DNA from: Exaiptasia diaphana
Taxonomy: Eukaryota; Cnidaria; Anthozoa; Actiniaria; Aiptasiidae
Direction of reading: 5' to 3'
DNA length: 64,000 nucleotides
NCBI RefSeq assembly: GCF_001417965.1
Contig: NW_018384718.1
Coordinates: forward strand, 30,866 to 94,865
Shown: piece after piece, positions 39,441 to 49,752 of the stretch
Layout of the letters: the number at the start of each line of letters is the position of its first letter
Position numbering within the stretch: the first letter of the stretch is position 1
The notes under the pieces: generated by a model
Told to the model about the DNA's origin: nothing
The model's input: the letters and a program-made list of their open reading frames with translations, nothing else
Database searches by the model: none
Made by a program: the position numbers and the translations under genes

Positions 39441-40825
39441 GCGCTCTCTGAGCGTCTAGTTCTATATTAATTAATGCGTGTTATCAATACAAAGGAGACG
39501 TTGAAATTATTATGATCGACGGATGTGTATTATAGGTATTAGAATATTATTAGAATATAGACTTGTAACTAGAATGAATGCTCTGGTTGGTCAAAGAGTG
39601 ATTTATTCGTTGGTAAGTACACGCTCGCGAGCCATGACTAACTTTCTATATAAGGGTTTCATTCCTTAGAGCAACGCAAAAACACAATTCGGTAGAACAA
39701 TTAAAAAATACAAAGCATTTTTTAGATGAAAAATTCTTCAAAATCCTTACTTTCTATAACTTTGGAACGAAAACGTTTGCTTTGGCTTTGGAAGCGATTC
39801 ACTCACAGCGAGTTATCAAAAACATGCATCCAGACAACCAATTGCAATCAGTATTTTGTATGACGTCAAAATCAATACTCAAAAATTTTCTTGTATGTTG
39901 AATAACCCTTGAATTGAGCATATATTAAAGCTACGACTATCAGCCAAGATCTGAAGAAAGCCCTTGTTTCTTGGTGTTCGCATGGTATGGAACACAACTT
40001 CCTAGAGGGAAAGGTATTGCTCTGAATTATGTTTAGATAATTGTTTTAAAAAAAAACTTCAGTTAATAACTACAGTGCAATGCACTGCGAACATGATTCT
40101 TACAAACAGTCTTTTAATTTTCAAATCTTTTTAGTGAAATATTGCTCAGTTAAGGTTTGTCCAAGTACCGTTTGTATATAAATTATCAATCGACATGCAA
40201 AGGCTATATTAATTCCGATTTAGAATACAATGTAAAATAAATACCTTGCACAATATAGTACTCAATTATAATGACCCTTTATTCCCTAGAGTTTCAATAT
40301 TAACCAGTAAATTATACACTTAAACGTACCTCACTTTAGGTAATATGTAAAATTTCTCAGAGTATCTAAAATTACGATCTTCAAAAGTACAAGGTTTGTA
40401 CTGGTTTTTCTTTTCCAATTTTTTGATCAATTGTGTTTTCAATTGAATTGTCTTAAATAATATGTCTAGTAGTCATTCAAACTAACAATTTAATAGACAT
40501 ATTCTGTGCACTTATACTTGACTTGAGAATAAGATAATAGGAAAAGAATTGCTGAACTTTAATACAACCATACTGTTTTCTATTTTTCGCGGATTTATAA
40601 GTGTTTAGTTCATATAATTCAAACTTTGTATATAAGTGAAACAGTGTTTAACGATCCAGACTAAAATTGACTCCTTTCGGATGGATGCTTCTTCAAGAGA
40701 GCATATGCAAAAAGAAACGAGGCATTGAATCAACCAATCAGACCGGTCGTCGATCAATATTTCTTATGACTTCAACAGGATTTGAATTGACAAGATTTTG
40801 CTGTAGAGTTACAGTACTTCTTAGC
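39441..40825. other. Spacer upstream of the receptor gene
   Basis: AT-rich DNA with no supported gene. Near 39590 there is a TTGGTCAAAGAG stretch and a TATATAAGGG motif, which resemble repeat-borne promoter fragments. Confidence 0.45.
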
Positions 40826-41170
40826 AAGTATCAGGATTATAGGCTTCTGGTTTTCGCAGACCATATTGCTCTTGAACTGCCTTCGCTACATTGCTCTTAT
40901 AGTAAAGTATGTTTTCTATCGAATTCAAAAATGGTTGTTCAGCAAAAGGTGTAAAATTCTCGTAAATGCAAACTTCACGTCGTTCGCCTCCATCGACTAC
41001 ATAATTTTCCTTTCTTGTCCGCTCTTGAAGTAGATCAACAAGGACCAATCAGGTGCCGTGTAATATGTGCGCGCGTTTGTGATTGGTTGTCTGACTAAAA
41101 ATAGATTATCGGGAAATCTGATGGAGTCGATATTATTGGGGAGATGGACACTTCTGGTTATGCACTTCTG
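40826..41170 (-). repeat. Foldback family, partial copy (single arm plus ORF)
   Basis: The reverse complement matches 62017-62335: the arm with CCAAT boxes and CTATTTTTAG, then an open frame beginning VDLLQERTRKENY and containing FAEQPFLNSIENILYY. The frame has no ATG at its head. Only one arm is present, so this copy is truncated. It lies upstream of the receptor gene on the opposite strand. Confidence 0.7.
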
Positions 41171-41569
41171 GTAATCATTTATTGTTAAAAAAGTAGACCG
41201 GCATTTTAACCGCTCGGCCATCCTTGCTCCCCATAAGAGTAAAACAGGAAGGATACAAAAGAAAAAATATCTGAACCAAAGACAAACAATGAACAGTAAA
41301 TGAACATACAGAAATAAGCAAACAAACAAAAAATACGTGACACTGATTCATGAAATGCATAGTTCGTCGCACTGCAGGTAGATATCCCACACTCTGCTCA
41401 GTTCCAATTTCACAGTTTCCCTAAGGCAGGGAATTAGTACAGGGCTTGGAAAACTACATCGAACTCAAAGCCATGCTCCCTTCTCTCCACTTCCATATAT
41501 GGCAAATCCTACTTACGACGTCATTTTAATTAATGCAATGTTTTAATTTTCTATCACCATAGCAACACC
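41171..41569. other. Immediate upstream region of the receptor gene
   Basis: No coding region is supported. An acceptor-like CTATCACCATAG ends at 41562, seven bases before the ATG, so an intron probably interrupts the 5' UTR and the promoter lies further upstream. Confidence 0.45.
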
Positions 41570-44249
41570 ATGAACCGATCCAATAACAATTCTTCGCATG
41601 CCAACATGGCCCGTCCGTCGGGTTCGTACTATACCAAGGAATGGGTCTATGCTGGTATTGGGCTCTACGTACCATTAAGCATCTTAATCACGCTGGGCAA
41701 CATGCTGGTCATTGCCGCGTTTTTCTCGACTCCTAAACTCAAGACAAAAACTAATTACTTTATTGTGTCGCTCGCGTTTGCCGATCTTATCGTCGGCACG
41801 TTTTCGGTTCCGATGTGGTTACGTAGTCTCATTACCGAGGACTTTGCGAACCCTGTTTATGAGTTTTATTTGTCGGTCGATATGTTCTCGGGGATTTCGT
41901 CTATCATTCACTTGGCTTGTATTAGTCTAGAGAGATGTTATGCCATCGTGGCGCCGCTGAAACACATGAATATTAAAAAAGGTACGTAAAAACATCCCCA
42001 CCCCACCCCCATTACTTGCACGTTTGACATTTTAACCTTCACGTGCGGATTTGTGTTATCTAGTTTGATACCATTGTAAATAGTGCTTGATATTAAAATA
42101 TATAACGTTGAATAATGCATTACTGAAAAAAGCTCGATAAATCTATTGTTATTTTCTCGTTCCAGGCAACTTTTACATTGCTATATTCATATCATGGGTA
42201 CTAGGAATTGTTGCACCATTGCTCAAGCTATATTCTGGGTTACACACGATTTTCATCTCCACTTTTAACACGTGTGCTTTCTTCTTTGCTCCATTGGTTG
42301 TTATCCTCTTGGCTTATGTCATTATATTTGCATCAGCAAGAAAGAGTATGGCCATTCGTAAAGAAAAGTCCATTAAAAAGGTATTGTATAGTGGTGTAAT
42401 GCTGTGTAGTGCTGTGTGATGTGCTGTAGTGCTGTGTGGTGTGCTGTAGTGCTGTGTGGTGTGCTGTAGTGCTGTGTGGTGTGCTGTAGTGCTGTGTGGT
42501 GTGCTGTAGTGCTGTGTGGTGTGCTGTAGTGCTGTGTGGTGTGCTGTAGTGCTGTGTGGTGTGCTGTAGTGCTGTGTGGTGTGCTGTAGTGCTGTGTGGT
42601 GTGCTGTAGTGCTGTGTGGTGTGCTGTAGTGCTGTGTGGTGTGCTGTAGTGCTGTGTGGTGTGCTGTAGTGCTGTGTGGTGTGCTGTAGTGCTGTGTGGT
42701 GTGCTGTAGTGCTGTGTGGTGTGCTGTAGTGCTGTGTGGTGTGCTGTAGTGCTGTGTGGTGTGCTGTAGTGCTGTGTGGTGTGCTGTAGTGCTGTGTGGT
42801 GTGCTGTAGTGCTGTGTGGTGTGCTGTAGTGCTGTGTGGTGTGCTGTAGTGCTGTGTGGNNNNNNNNNNNNNNNNNNNNNNNNNNNNNNNNNNNNNNNNN
42901 NNNNNNNNNNNNNNNNNNNNNNNNNNNNNNNNNNNNNNNNNNNNNNNNNNNNNNNNNNNNNNNNNNNNNNNNNNNNNNNNNNNNNNNNNNNNNNNNNNNN
43001 NNNNNNNNNNNNNNNNNNNNNNNNNNNNNNNNNNNNNNNNNNNNNNNNNNNNNNNNNNNNNNNNNNNNNNNNNNNNNNNNNNNNNNNNNNNNNNNNNNNN
43101 NNNNNNNNNNNNNNNNNNNNNNNNNNNNNNNNNNNNNNNNNNNNNNNNNNNNNNNNNNNNNNNNNNNNNNNNNNNNNNNNNNNNNNNNNNNNNNNNNNNN
43201 NNNNNNNNNNNNNNNNNNNNNNNNNNNNNNNNNNNNNNNNNNNNNNNNNNNNNNNNNNNNNNNNNNNNNNNNNNNNNNNNNNNNNNNNNNNNNNNNNNNN
43301 NNNNNNNNNNNNNNNNNNNNNNNNNNNNNNNNNNNNNNNNNNNNNNNNNNNNNNNNNNNNNNNNNNNNNNNNNNNNNNNNNNNNNNNNNNNNNNNNNNNN
43401 NNNNNNNNNNNNNNNNNNNNNNNNNNNNNNNNNNNNCTGTGTGGTGTACTGTAGTGCTGTGTGGTGTACTGTAGTGCTGTGTGGTGTACTGTGGTGCTGT
43501 GTGGTGTACTGTAGTGTTGTGTGGTGTACTGTAGTGCTGTGTGATGCAATGTAGTGCTGTGTTGTGCACTGTAGGTTATGAGTTGTGCTGTAGTATTACG
43601 GTACTTTGTGGTGTTATGTATTACTGTGGTTGTGGTGTATATGTTGCTGTGTGGTGTGTTGTAATGTGGCGTAGTGCGGTGCTATGTGGTACGTTGTGGT
43701 GTTGTGGGGGAGGATTCTCGAAAGTAGCTCGGAGGGTCTCTTCAAATGTTGTTAAAAGGCGAAGAAGCATACTGTCCACTGTGTGCAACAAGATGGTGGG
43801 ATTTAAGTTAACGCATGATTTATGACTTGTATTTGCTTTCTCATTTCTTTTAGGATCTTCACATCGCGTACACCATTGCTCTAGTCATAGGCATATTCGT
43901 CATATGTTGGCTACCATTCTTCGTCACCATGCTGTTAAATAACTTTTGCCCAGCATGTAGATCCGTTGTACTTCTTTTTCCATACCTAATGGCCGTCAGG
44001 TTTTTACACTACTTTAACTCCATGTGTAATCCCATTATCTATTGCGTTAGAAATAAGCGATTTAACATGGCGTTTACTAGGATTTTACGTCGCATATTCT
44101 GCTGTATTAATCCAAAAAGTCGGCAACAAGAAAAAATTGATTTTAGAATGGCAAATTACAGGAACACCATCAGGAAGAAAACTATACGAAATGGCGAGCA
44201 TGCGCAATTTATAACAGGATCTTGTGAACGTCGTTACATTAAACCTTGA
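41570..44249 (+). CDS. Class A (rhodopsin-like) GPCR, amine-receptor-like
   Basis: Exons 41570-41981, 42166-42380 and 43854-44249 join in frame to 340 residues with seven membrane segments. Landmarks: N44 (1.50), D72 (2.50), R122 (3.50) in ERC instead of DRY, W148 (4.50), P180 (5.50), Y188 (5.58), CWLPFF with W228 (6.48) and P230 (6.50), and NPIIY at 268-272. D104 (3.32), F231/F232 (6.51/6.52) and Y262 (7.43) form the pocket pattern of biogenic-amine receptors. The usual TM3 cysteine (3.25) is replaced by Tyr97 and the second extracellular loop is very short, as in melanocortin and adenosine relatives. ECL3 has CPAC. There is a potential N-glycosylation site at N7. The protein acts at the plasma membrane through a G protein; ligand unknown. 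The second intron (42381-43853) is mostly minisatellite and includes an assembly gap. Confidence 0.9.
42400..43720 (+). repeat. 20-bp minisatellite in the receptor's last intron
   Basis: The unit GTGCTGTAGTGCTGTGTGGT repeats about 23 times, almost without change, up to an N gap at 42860-43436. Beyond the gap the unit changes to a GTACTGTAGTGCTGTGTGGT form and decays by about 43700. It starts within about 20 bases of the exon donor. Open frames called through it on both strands are artefacts of the 20-bp period and Ns. Confidence 0.95.
42860..43436. other. Assembly gap (577 Ns) inside the minisatellite
   Basis: A run of Ns is flanked on both sides by the same repeat family, so the gap is almost certainly more repeat and its true length is unknown. 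Confidence 0.98.
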
Positions 44250-44311
44250 TAGTATCGAGTGGTTGAACCTCTGGGAACACCGAAGGAGAAGAAACACCGA
44301 AAATTGTGGCG

Positions 44312-46175
44312 AAAAACGGCCGCACGATGAAGCTCATTGACGCTATCGCAATCGGAATCCAATGCGATGATTAAGTACTAAAACTACTTTTGACCGTGCA
44401 TGTCATGAAGCACATAACCTCACTTCAAACAAATACAATTTTGCGCTAGCTAGCCCGAGTTCACACTATTAGCGTCTAGTATAAAACATTAAACTAATTC
44501 GTATATATGAATATTAGTATAAAAAGTCTCAGCTCTTCTTGTCCGCAATTGTCATTCAGTGGTTGTATTCACACGAAATCTTTGGGACACATATAGTAAG
44601 TGACCGGTCATTGTTTAATTCGAGAAATAATTTCGTTGAGAAATAGGGGGGTCTTGAATGTTTAAAATCATAGTTTAGGGGGGTCTCGAGAGTACACGAA
44701 ATCAATATATTTTTGAATAATTCTTATTACTCTTTCTGTATGAATTATTTGAAATTTCTCTCTAATTTGACTCTACTTTAATAGAAAATCTGTGCTGTTA
44801 AATTTCAATTTTTCCTCCCTATACACTTAATATTAGATTTGCCAAAATCTTACTCTCCTTCCTTATATATACGCCAGTGAACTTGAACGAGGTAAAAAGT
44901 TCGAATTTGGCACAAGCTAGCTTTTAGATACAGCGACTCTTTATCAGCCGCAGATCAACGCCCCTATCGGCTAGATGGAAAGACTCTAAATAGTGCTTTG
45001 TGTGGTATGAAATACAACATGTAGCACAAGGTAAGACTTCTGAATCGTTAAACACTTTATTTATAGGATACATGCGTTTACAGGCGTAACACGTTGTATG
45101 TAGAGATTACCGACAAAAACTTAGTTTACTTGATTCACGGTTATTGGCTTCTTATATGTATTTCTAGAACGTTGTACAAGTCGGTTGAAGCGGAATATTT
45201 TGTACAGTGAGAATTCCCCATTCCTGTTTTATCAATACTTCTGAAAAGCATATTTTTAGTATTCTTTATTTTTATTTCTATTAAATCGAGTTGTCCATGA
45301 CATATTTCCTCAAGTATTCCGCGTTTAGTCCACAATATTTTGCTCCGGTATTCAACTCCGAGTACAACCATAGCTATTGAAAATAACACAAGAGTTATAT
45401 TGCTTGTTTGGAGTATAACATAATATTTTTGACAATTTATATATAAATATATTTGCCTAACAATAGTAATTTATTAAGAAATAACTCATTTTTCCTCTAC
45501 ACTGCTACTGACGCTATTTGGGTCTCGTGATTTCCGTGATGTCTCTGAATCTTTGCAAAACCTTTGGAGATGATTCTCATTCTTTACTGTAATGTGAAAG
45601 TTATACCATGGGTAATGGCTATTTAGCAAGGAAATGACATTTTTAAACTTGAGTAAAAAAAAAACCGGTAATTTATACCACAAAACTAGCAGTATCGAGC
45701 TCAAAACCAGCCATGCATAAGAAGGTGTCAGTGCTAGGTCAAGAGTACTGTCTGGGTACGCTAATATAATGCCTACAAAATTTGCATTGTATCGTTGACC
45801 ACCATTGGTCAGTATGAACACAGCGAGGCTTGATGTTTTTTTAACTCTCCCGCGACGGATGTATGGAGTGTATGGCATGATATTCTTTTCGAATGTTTTA
45901 ATACGATGCAGATTCAATGGAAGGGGCCAGGGGGAGACGACAAAGCTTAAACTTATGACTTGAAGGAGTTAATTATTATTCTATAAATTGCAAAGTATAT
46001 AAGAATGTAATAATGATTATGAATGAAATAAATTGATTGATTGATTGATTGAATCAGCGATGGAAATGGAGGAGGGTGGAGAGGAGGGGATAATACATAG
46101 CATAGAAACTAAAATTTGATAATTTCGTGAGCACAATTAAAAGTCTTCCCTGGGACCCGAGCGTTCAAAATCTCC
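44312..46175 (+). repeat. Segmental duplication, copy B (upstream of the Roco pseudogene)
   Basis: Diverged direct copy of 31595-33480, beginning about 60 bases after the receptor stop codon. It keeps the order of homologous blocks up to the TTTCGTGAGCACAA block. It lacks the poly-G run and has many indels. A (TGAT)n microsatellite lies near 46033. Confidence 0.75.
45486..45875 (-). other. Unrecognised minus-strand ORF in duplicated block B
   Basis: From an ATG near 45875 about 130 codons are open, with one or two hydrophobic stretches (AWLVLSSILLVLWY) and a charged tail (HLQRFCKDSETSR). The tail has a counterpart in block A near 32980-33010, but the upstream part was not matched. It could be a decayed exon or chance. 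I assign no function. Confidence 0.25.
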
Positions 46176-46640
46176 CAAAATCACCCCAAAACTCGCTCGT
46201 CCATGTTTGATCGCGAAAATCTTCACGGCAATATTATTAATATCGAAGGAATTTTCAAACCAAAACTGCAATGACAATGTCAATCGATCGGGAAAATGTA
46301 CACTCAGATCATGGTCTCAGTCATTCCTAGAGCATTTCTGTTGGCACCATACCAATAAATACACGAACCAAGTAGAGTACGAGCTTATGTGGGACTGTGG
46401 GGACCGGACTCAGTTAATATTTCGGTCCAGATTCCCAGACGATCAATTTGTACTCTGACCCAACTTCTCTCCACAAATTATATTATCATTGTAGTTGTGT
46501 ATGAGAACACTCACTACTATTCGACAAAGCGAATGGCAAGGAGTCCCGATGGTGTGTCCAGTGCTCTGATAGCTTTTGGGAGTCCAAGCTGCCACTCCAG
46601 TCTTAGCGCAGGAGCTCTATTTTCGTCATTTTTCAACCTC
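46176..46640. other. Unassigned stretch before the Roco pseudogene
   Basis: No match to Roco or to another block in the window was found, and the short frames show no family. It occupies the place where the N-terminal half of a Roco gene would be expected. Confidence 0.4.
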
Positions 46641-46801
46641 CACTGGAAAAAATCGCGCACTTTAAAGGTTGTAAATTTGATGTAAATATGATGCAGGTGT
46701 CCAAAAATGCTGTAAATTTGATGTAAATCATATACATCAAATTTACATCATTATTTACATCAAATTTACAACCTTTAAAGTGCGCGATGTTTTCAAGACT
46801 G
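46641..46801. mobile_element. Palindromic MITE, family 1, copy 2
   Basis: The left end CACTGGAAAAAATCGCGC and the mirrored right end (ending TCAAGACTG) enclose two arms with TTTAAAGGTTGTAAATTTG and GATGTAAATA. It is a near-perfect hairpin of about 160 bp and related to 20138-20343. It abuts the first base with Roco homology. Confidence 0.8.
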
Positions 46802-47415
46802 ATCATCCAAGAATCACAAAGGAAATCCAAACAATAATTCGAAAGGAAATTGTGGAGTTAATCAACAGATTTATCGAGCGCACCACAGGAAATACTTCGA
46901 CAATTGCATTACATGTGATGACAAGTTGTTGTCAACTGAACTCAAAGAAATAATACAGGCTAGTACACTAACCGACGTTGGAGCATCTAAAAGTATATCC
47001 CTCATATCCTTGGACACTTTGAGGTCAGCAGTGTTACCAAATACCCTCCTGCTATGCTGAGTTCGACTAATAAGAAAATAAAGTCTTTGAAATCAGCAAA
47101 AGCTTCGTCAAATCATCTGGTAAACAACACCGAATGTAGCTCGAATTCCTAAGGCGTGGCTATCATTCTACAAAAATGTGTCAGAAAATATTCGCCGTGA
47201 AAAGTGGAGTTCGTTCAGACATGGTAGAGTCCATGCTTAGGTTTTCCCATTCTCAAGGAAACTTTGGTATGAAGACATTCCAGAGATGAGAGAGGTAGTT
47301 ATCACTGATCCCCACTGGTTGTCCGACAAGCTACGGACCCTCATCTCCTATCTGTCTGCTTTCAATGCTGTCTGTAAGGGAATCCTCAAAACTTCATCTC
47401 TGCGAGAAGTCTGTC
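46801..47415 (+). pseudogene. Roco pseudogene fragment (end of ROC to COR)
   Basis: Nucleotide and frame-by-frame similarity to both intact Roco genes runs from the residue after THA of the THAD motif to about the middle of COR (WLSDKLRTLISY, then SLREV). At least two frameshifts (near ATCGAGCGC and AAAAGTATATCC) and an in-frame stop break it. The N-terminal half and the entire C-terminus are missing. A MITE sits exactly at the 5' edge. The last part is still open from 47286 and reads cleanly, so decay is uneven. It is unlikely to make a protein. Confidence 0.85.
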
Positions 47416-49057
47416 CTAATTTGACTTCTCTCACATACGCGTGCGTTGATGGCAAAATGGCTGAAGGTGAAGGTGAACTGTGTTTGTTGATCAAGATTCC
47501 ATATTCGAAGAGTTTATTAATGGACAGGAAAGCAAACATAACTAAAGCAAGTCGAGATGTTTTTCTTCAAGACCATTAAGTTTTTTTCAATGATCATAAA
47601 AGCATGGAAAATATACACCAAAACAAACTTTGAAACTGAAAATTGTAGAAATTTGTCTCGTTCGTGTTCAGTTCAGATCGTTTTATACCAAGTTGTGATC
47701 GTTTTCTTCAAATTAAAACTAATCTTCATGCAATATAGAAAGACAGGACTTCAACAAGACGATATATCATGGACCGCGGAGCAGGGGGGTCTGGGGGGCT
47801 ACAGCCCCCCAATATTTTTTCCGACATTTTGAATTTTCTTAAATCAAGAAGCGAAGAGCCTCCTTATGAAATTTCACCATATATATTCTATAAAAATTGT
47901 GTAAAAACTGAGCGTGAACAATTAAAATTGAAGCTTTTTTAAGAAGTCTTTGGGATTTATTAATAATATTGCTGACCGTGTGTGCGTTAAAAATGTCTTT
48001 GAGAACGCCTCAAAACGCTGAAAATGACATTTCCGAGAGTTCAGATTTCAAAAATTTCCAATCCCCCCCATCTTGTACCTCCTTGCCGCTAGCCCCCCAA
48101 ACAAATTCACGCTCCGCTGTCCCTGTAGATGTACGGTTTTTCATATTCCGACCAAGAAGTAGGTTCTTTCTCTACGATAAAACTCTTATATATTGTTGTT
48201 TTAACCTGTACTTACTATAAAATGTCACTAAAACTCAGTAGGTTTTTGCACAGGCAACCCAAGCAAAGCATTTGATTCAAAATTGTTTTTTTTAATAAAA
48301 TACATTTTACCTTAATCTCATGTGTTGCTGATGTTATTCTAACATTGCTGTGTGTGATTTTGAAGGATTTAGAGCTATTTTTAAAAAAATATCGCCATCA
48401 GTCATAAAAGACTACAAGGCTGGTTACAGAACTTCCACACCAATCGTCTTTNAAGGCCGAAAAAAATATCTTAAATCCATCTTTTGCCTCCAAAATCCCC
48501 TCAGCGNCNTNTCTCTAGGATCNTTNTATCCAGAATTGGGCAATATTTCAACGGACTTCAAATCCAACCGTGCCAAATCGTCATGTTTTTACGCTGATTC
48601 TGACTCAATTTTTGAGTCGCGGGAGAACGCGAATATTTTATATTGCTTATCAAATTCCAACATAAGCTAAAGCATATTTCGAAAAATAATTCAGGATAAT
48701 TATCATTTGTAAGAGAAAATCAAAGTTTAAATCGTATGCAAATCAGGACAAATGTCTTTTTCATATAAAGATGCGGTCACGGTAATGACTTTGCATTGTT
48801 TACCTTATGAATTATTAATGATTTTGATATCTACAGAACAAACAAAATCTATTAACTTATTAAGTTTGTTTCTCAAAGAGTTGAACATGATGGTCTCCTT
48901 AATTATGCATATAATAAACATATTTGAGCATGGAAAGTGCTTTCTACGGGATTTTATTCATGAGTTATTTGTATCATACAACGAACGAGCACACCCTAAT
49001 CAAAACTGTTTGGTGGCGTTAATGCTAAAAGTAACTACTGTATTGTTTTCTTTTCAG
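47416..49057. other. Spacer between the Roco pseudogene and Roco2
   Basis: Non-coding as far as I can tell, apart from a small palindromic element at 47771-48122. A 111-codon open stretch beginning at ATG 48752 runs into a possible splice donor at 49085 but resembles nothing known. Several Ns occur at 48452-48527. Confidence 0.45.
47771..48122. mobile_element. Possible MITE with GGACCGCGGAGC ends
   Basis: GGACCGCGGAGC at 47771 is mirrored by GCTCCGCTGTCC ending at 48122, with one mismatch. Just inside both ends are runs reading GGGGGGCTA. The element is 352 bp with no conserved frame. Support rests on the termini alone. Confidence 0.5.
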
Positions 49058-49085
49058 TGTGAGGCCAGACATACCCAACTAAAAG
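49058..49085 (+). other. Possible 28-nt microexon in the Roco2 5' region
   Basis: A pyrimidine-rich acceptor (TTGTTTTCTTTTCAG) is followed by 28 bases and a donor, AAAAG then GTAAGA. Joined to the acceptor before 49697, one frame stays open into Roco2. Splice signals are good, but no conserved counterpart was found at Roco1. Confidence 0.3.
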
Positions 49086-49190
49086 GTAAGACGAACAGAT
49101 TTTTATACCGATTTTTATTGTGTTACAAATGTCGAAGTATATTTATTTTGATATCTAAGTGTAGAATAGTCATCCAGTCGTTAATAATTA

Positions 49191-49508
49191 AATAAAGTGA
49201 TAAGTCAATTACTGGAAAAAAGTTGAAACGATTCACGACGTTTCGATCGATTACAGCGATCTTCCTCAACCACCAACCAGGGTTTTATTGTGAGGCAAAC
49301 GGCGAGGAACGCCTTTCAGAACAACATCCCATGAGTGTGGTAGGTTGAAACGTAGGCCGCCCCTTCTGTTTAAGGTGGGATTTTCAATTCGTTCATAGAT
49401 GGCGTCTTTAATCCCTCTCCTCCGCCAATCAGCTTCTCTGTCCAGAATGGTGACGTCATTGTCAATATCGTTTCAACTTTTTTCCAGTAATTGACTTATC
49501 ACTTTATT
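49191..49508. mobile_element. 318-bp MITE with perfect 42-bp inverted ends
   Basis: 49191-49232 is the exact reverse complement of 49467-49508 (AATAAAGTGATAAGTC onward). The interior is non-coding. Near its left end the minus strand reads TTGAGGAAGATCG then CGATCGAAACG, like a decayed hammerhead core. It lies in the presumed 5' UTR intron of Roco2. Identical arms suggest recent insertion. Confidence 0.85.
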
Positions 49509-49752
49509 ATTTATTCTTTATTACTTATTCACTATATTTATTTTGGTTCGCATACATTAACACGATTATGGAGGGCAAAGCAGCGCAACTGATGACTGTA
49601 TCATATATGATCGACTTTAAAGCCATTTATCTTGATAAACCTTGTTACTGTTATGATTGCCTTTTTATCTTATTGTCTCGTTGTTGTATTTTAAAGGACT
49701 CTACTGGCGCTGTGTATATTCCTTCGGCTGCTTCAAGAGAATATTGCTGAAC

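Noticed and set aside
42314-43569. Long open frames on both strands through the minisatellite
   Set aside because: They arise from the 20-bp period and the N gap; the translations are simple repeats and overlap a real intron.
42400-43720. Regular repeats that might be taken for a CRISPR array
   Set aside because: The units abut with no spacers, and the setting is an animal gene intron.
49225-49280. Hammerhead-like motif inside the 42-bp-TIR MITE (minus strand)
   Set aside because: The core reads TTGAGGA instead of CUGANGA and the cleavage position would be UG, so essential bases are missing.
49657-49752. Upstream extension of Roco2 to 49657
   Set aside because: It begins with TTG and crosses an acceptor at 49696; the ATG at 49753 matches Roco1.
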